Assembly (NCBI GenBank): GCA_036321625.1
Contig: CP143259.1
Location: 2,282,001-2,346,000 of the forward strand
Length of the DNA stretch: 64,000 bases
DNA from: Peptoniphilaceae bacterium AMB_02
Lineage (GTDB): Bacteria; Bacillota; Clostridia; Tissierellales; Peptoniphilaceae
Reading direction: 5' to 3'
Position 1 is the stretch's first letter. Every line of letters begins with the position of its first letter. Both the position numbers and the translations under genes were made by a program. Positions 60,882 to 64,000 of this stretch are shown here, one piece after another. The notes beneath the pieces were generated by a model that had not been told where the DNA came from, did no database searches, and saw nothing but the letters and a program-made list of their open reading frames with translations.

Positions 60882-61450
60882 TCGTCCTCCTTAATAATAA
60901 AACAGTCTCCACCTGAATTTTCTACAAGCTTATGAATTAATCTATTGGCGTTTTCCGTCCAATCAAATTCTCCGTGCTCTATTCTTATCACTGTAAAACC
61001 TGCTAATGTTCCTTCAATATCTACTATCATATCCTTGAATGCTCTTTGTAATGCCATTACGGTACTTATATTCTTTTTATTAATGGCTCTAATCCAATAG
61101 TGAATCGGATATCCCATTTTTAAATCCGGAGGATAATTTTCAAGAGTAAGCTTTCTAAACTGAGTGAAAGCGTCATTGTCATCGTAGATAAAGAACAACT
61201 TTAAGTCCTCATTTACAGCTGTTATTTCGGCTTCTTCTCTTAGTTCGTTTAGTTCTTCAAGTTCATAGGGTTCATCCAGCGCTTTTAGTGCATTACTATA
61301 GTATTTGATATGCTTGATTTCTTTAATATAGTCTCTAAGTCTTACATTAAATTCTACATCGCTTTTAAAATATACGCGAACTGCATCTAAGAATGCTTTC
61401 TTTTGAATTTTTTCACTTTCTGTCTCAAAAAAACCGCTATTATTTATCAT
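60878..61450 (-). CDS. conserved protein of unknown function coupled to folA
   Basis: A 190-residue soluble protein that I cannot assign. It is rich in charged helices (FETESEKIQKKAFLDAVRVYFKSDVEFNVRLRDYI), followed by a mixed alpha/beta part with GYPIHYWIRAINKKNISTVMALQRAFKDMIVDIEG and a last strand CFIIKEDE. No transmembrane segment or known nucleotide motif. GGGGTGATGAAG sets the start at 61450; two ATGs upstream in frame are weaker. It overlaps folA by four bases, implying coexpression with folate metabolism. Confidence 0.55.
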   Translation of the reverse strand: MINNSGFFETESEKIQKKAFLDAVRVYFKSDVEFNVRLRDYIKEIKHIKYYSNALKALDEPYELEELNELREEAEITAVNEDLKLFFIYDDNDAFTQFRKLTLENYPPDLKMGYPIHYWIRAINKKNISTVMALQRAFKDMIVDIEGTLAGFTVIRIEHGEFDWTENANRLIHKLVENSGGDCFIIKEDE

Positions 61451-61548
61451 CTTCATCACCCCAAAATCTATCATCCATTTATCGTATAAAGTGATTATAT
61501 CACAATGCAGTGGATAAAACTATTGTAGTTCAAATATTAATCCATGAA

Positions 61549-62391
61549 TTATTCATTTAGTGCTTCAGCATGGTATGAACTTCTAACGAAAGGAGATGAA
61601 TCAACTCTTTTAAAACCAAGCTCAAGTCCTATTCTTTTGTATTCTTTAAATGTATCGGGATGAATATATTCAGCAACATCGATATGTTTAGTCGAAGGCT
61701 GTAGATACTGACCTATAGTAAGCATGTCGCAGTCGACTTCTCTAAGTTTCTTCATAAGACTTACAACCATTTCAAAAGTTTCTCCAAGTCCTACCATCAT
61801 CCCGGATTTGGTTACAAATCCTCTTTTTTTAGCATAATCAAGCACTTTGATTGAGTTTTCAAATTTACACTGAGGACATATTTCTTCAAATAGTTCAGGC
61901 ACAGTTTCCACATTATGATTTAACACATCGGGTTTACTGTCTAAAACTATATCCAACAACTCTTTACGTGCATGAAAGTCCGGAATTAACAATTCCACCG
62001 TCGTCCCCGGGTTTAATTCTTTTACAAGTTTACATGTTTCAGCAAAATGATTAGCTCCTTCATCATCTAAGTCATCTCTGTCCACTGATGTGATAACCGC
62101 ATGTCTAAGTCCAAGTTCTTGAACGGCCAGCGCTAAATTTCTTGGCTCTTCAGGATCCAACGGTAATGGTTTTTTAGTAGTTACATTACAGAATTTGCAG
62201 TTTCTGGTACAGTTTCTACCCATTATCATAAATGTAGCAGTACCTCTTTCAAAACATTCCATTTTGTTTGGACAATTTGCTTCAGAGCAAACTGTATTCA
62301 GATGCATGTTTTCAAGCACCTTTTCAACTGCTTGTGAGTTTTTGCTGCCTTGTATTTTCAATCTAATCCAGTCAGGTTTTTTAAGTCTCAT
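61549..62391 (-). CDS. lipA: lipoyl synthase
   Basis: Radical SAM enzyme that inserts two sulfurs into octanoyl groups on lipoyl domains. The auxiliary cluster motif is CSEANCPNKMEC near residue 35, the radical SAM motif CTRNCKFC near residue 61, and the conserved SPFVRSSYHAEAL ends the chain. Length 280. Directly follows lplA (stop and start adjacent), so the pair covers salvage and synthesis of lipoate, presumably for a glycine cleavage H protein or a 2-oxoacid dehydrogenase encoded elsewhere. Confidence 0.96.
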   Translation of the reverse strand: MRLKKPDWIRLKIQGSKNSQAVEKVLENMHLNTVCSEANCPNKMECFERGTATFMIMGRNCTRNCKFCNVTTKKPLPLDPEEPRNLALAVQELGLRHAVITSVDRDDLDDEGANHFAETCKLVKELNPGTTVELLIPDFHARKELLDIVLDSKPDVLNHNVETVPELFEEICPQCKFENSIKVLDYAKKRGFVTKSGMMVGLGETFEMVVSLMKKLREVDCDMLTIGQYLQPSTKHIDVAEYIHPDTFKEYKRIGLELGFKRVDSSPFVRSSYHAEALNE

Positions 62392-63387
62392 TTAAGCTCC
62401 TTTATACATTCTCATTAGGTCGGATATCAGAAGTTCGTTATTCATACCATTGATATAATTATCTACATTTAGATCGCAGATAACATCTTCCAATACCGCT
62501 GTATTCAAATCATTTCCTATAAGTCTTTCTCTTAGATTTTCTGTCTCTAAATCCGAAAAAAAGTCACCATAAAATCCGATATCTATTATCTTTCCATCTA
62601 CAACTCTAAGTTTATAATCCACAAGTCCGAACGGATATTTTATACTCATCTCTATTGAGTCGGCATATCTCTTGCCAAGATTCCACTTCGGATCTCTAAA
62701 ACGTTGAATATACGGCTCTGCTTTTTTCAGAATTTCCTCATCCACTTCATCTCTTTCTTTTATGCCGTAAAACTCCATAACATAATCGGATAAATAGTTC
62801 ATGAATCTTACAACATCGTAGCCTGGCAGATATTCACGAATAGTTCCAACTCTTGAAAATACTGATTTTACAGCCTTATTCGTAAATTTTATCGGTCTGG
62901 AATTGATTGCACCTTTGAGCATATCCATATTTACGTCGAAGAGTATGGTCCCGTGGTGAATGATTCTATTTTTATACTTATATTGTGCATTTCCCGAGAT
63001 TTTTTTACCGTCTATCAGGATATCATTCCTACCTGTAAATTCCGCATTTAATCCAAGGTTTTTTAGTGCAGAGACCACCGGTCCCGAAAACAGTTCAAAA
63101 CTATTACCACATGTCTCCGAGTTGATTTCAGTAATAAGAGTGTACTGCATATTACCTAAATCGCAAAATACGGTTCCTCCTCCTGAAAGCCTTCTGACTA
63201 TATCTATATCATTAGACTCTACATACTCAAAGTTGAGTTCAGCAAATGCATCTTGGTTCTTTCCAAGTAATAAACTCGGTCTATTCCTCCAAAGCATAAA
63301 AAACGAACCGTCAGTATCTTTTAGGAGATGCTCCTCTATAGCATGATTCACTGCCGGGTCTATATTGTTATTTCTTAGAAACTTCAT
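62392..63387 (-). CDS. lplA: lipoate--protein ligase
   Basis: A 331-residue lipoate/octanoate ligase that adenylates lipoate and transfers it to lipoyl domains. Motifs are FMLWRNRPSLLLGKNQDAFAELN, RRLSGGGTVFCDLGNMQYTLI (the RRxxGGGxVxHD box, with CD for HD), KISGNAQYKYKNRIIHHGTILFDVNM with the catalytic Lys, and a C-terminal LplA accessory domain. It overlaps the upstream hydrolase gene by 20 bp and abuts lipA. Confidence 0.93.
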   Translation of the reverse strand: MKFLRNNNIDPAVNHAIEEHLLKDTDGSFFMLWRNRPSLLLGKNQDAFAELNFEYVESNDIDIVRRLSGGGTVFCDLGNMQYTLITEINSETCGNSFELFSGPVVSALKNLGLNAEFTGRNDILIDGKKISGNAQYKYKNRIIHHGTILFDVNMDMLKGAINSRPIKFTNKAVKSVFSRVGTIREYLPGYDVVRFMNYLSDYVMEFYGIKERDEVDEEILKKAEPYIQRFRDPKWNLGKRYADSIEMSIKYPFGLVDYKLRVVDGKIIDIGFYGDFFSDLETENLRERLIGNDLNTAVLEDVICDLNVDNYINGMNNELLISDLMRMYKGA

Positions 63388-64000
63388 CTTCTACCCTCTT
63401 TACAAAATAATTAAATAATCCTTGATTTAATTCAGAATGGTGTAAAAACTCAGGATGAAACTGAATACCCATAAATAAATGGTCATCTTTTGTTTCTACA
63501 GCCTCAATAATACCGTCTTTACTTCTTGCAACTACTTTAAAACCTTCAGCCAAATCTTTAATGGCTTGATGATGAAAACTGTTCACTATGGCTGTATCAC
63601 CATAAAATTCATGTAAATACGAATCTTTTTCTATCTCTATTGTATGAAAATTTTCCTGAAAATCATCTATTTTAGGACTGTGAACGAGCACATCTTTAAG
63701 TTGTGAGTATATATCTTGATATAGTGTTCCTCCGAATACTACATTCGTAAGCTGCAAACCTCTACAAACTGCAAGCATGGGCAACTTTCTCTCAAATGCA
63801 CCTTTGATTATTTTTAACTCAGTTGCATCCCTTTCAAAATGTATGGTCCCAAGCTCTCTAATAGGCTCTTCTTTATAGTAAAACGGAGTGACATCCTCTC
63901 CTCCGATCATGACTATGGCATCGACAAAATCAAGAAATCTTTCAGTCATCTCGTTATTGTTTAGAACTGGATATACTACCGGTATTGCACCGGCTCTTTC
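63368..64000 (-). CDS. class I glutamine-amidotransferase-type hydrolase (PuuD-like), 5' end outside window
   Basis: At least 210 residues of a class I glutamine-amidotransferase-like peptidase C26. Visible motifs: GAIPVVYPVL at the window edge, VDAIVMIGGEDVTPFYY, the nucleophile elbow LAVCRGLQLTNVVFGGTLYQDI, and the His-Glu pair in FMGIQFHPEFL. The layout fits gamma-glutamyl-gamma-aminobutyrate hydrolase PuuD and its relatives. No putrescine genes are visible, so the substrate (a gamma-glutamyl compound) is inferred. The beginning lies beyond base 64000. It overlaps lplA by 20 bp. Confidence 0.82.
   Translation of the reverse strand, partial: ERAGAIPVVYPVLNNNEMTERFLDFVDAIVMIGGEDVTPFYYKEEPIRELGTIHFERDATELKIIKGAFERKLPMLAVCRGLQLTNVVFGGTLYQDIYSQLKDVLVHSPKIDDFQENFHTIEIEKDSYLHEFYGDTAIVNSFHHQAIKDLAEGFKVVARSKDGIIEAVETKDDHLFMGIQFHPEFLHHSELNQGLFNYFVKRVEDEVSKK

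Overview
The window is AT-rich, densely packed bacterial DNA with Gram-positive style ribosome-binding sites (AGGAGG) and many short convergent or divergent gene pairs. The gene content points to an anaerobic, amino-acid-fermenting member of the Bacillota, most likely near Tissierella (class Tissierellia): an aspartase/malic enzyme pair, a sodium-pumping decarboxylase, a 5-oxoprolinase operon, a deaminase/amidase set of the kind used for creatinine or related N-carbamoyl compounds, and a UGA-encoded selenocysteine peroxiredoxin. The taxon is inference from content only.

Layout. 1-8.9 kb: core metabolism (M55-type protein, PfkB sugar kinase, metallo-hydrolase, MupG-like glycosidase, malic enzyme, aspartase, HerA-like ATPase). 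8.9-10.4 kb: an intact ISL3 element sitting in the loop of a terminator hairpin. 10.4-26.5 kb: housekeeping (MgtE, molybdenum cofactor genes, HtrA protease, C39-like peptidase, glycogen phosphorylase and 4-alpha-glucanotransferase, Ddl and MurF, ThpR, QueH). 26.6-38.1 kb: an accessory island with two IS1182-type elements, a DUF5058-type transporter pair, two almost identical copies of an N-carbamoylsarcosine-amidase-like gene, a cytosine/creatinine deaminase-family gene, an MFS transporter and a sigma-54 activator. Each amidase copy carries a consensus sigma-54 promoter and three TTGC-N6-GCAA palindromes upstream. 38-48 kb: an IS-rich stretch with a ComK-like gene behind a LexA-box promoter, a beheaded LigD polymerase gene, two more IS elements, pseudogenes, and the selenoprotein peroxiredoxin, whose internal UGA splits it for standard gene finders. 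49-54.4 kb: a DUF362/ferredoxin protein and the pxpA-ycsG-pxpB-pxpC operon. 54.6-56.5 kb: gamma, biotin-carrier (frameshifted) and beta subunits of a Na+ pump decarboxylase. 56.6-64 kb: a 405-bp inverted-repeat element, small regulators, DHFR, lipoate synthesis and salvage, and a glutamine-amidotransferase-type hydrolase cut by the window end.

How the parts fit. The sigma-54 activator, its promoters and its palindromic sites form a self-contained inducible module for uptake and deamination/deamidation of a small amide. The selenoprotein and the amino-acid-type metabolism suit an organism that uses selenium-dependent reductases. All resolvable ISL3 and IS1182 insertions lie in transcription-terminator-like palindromes.
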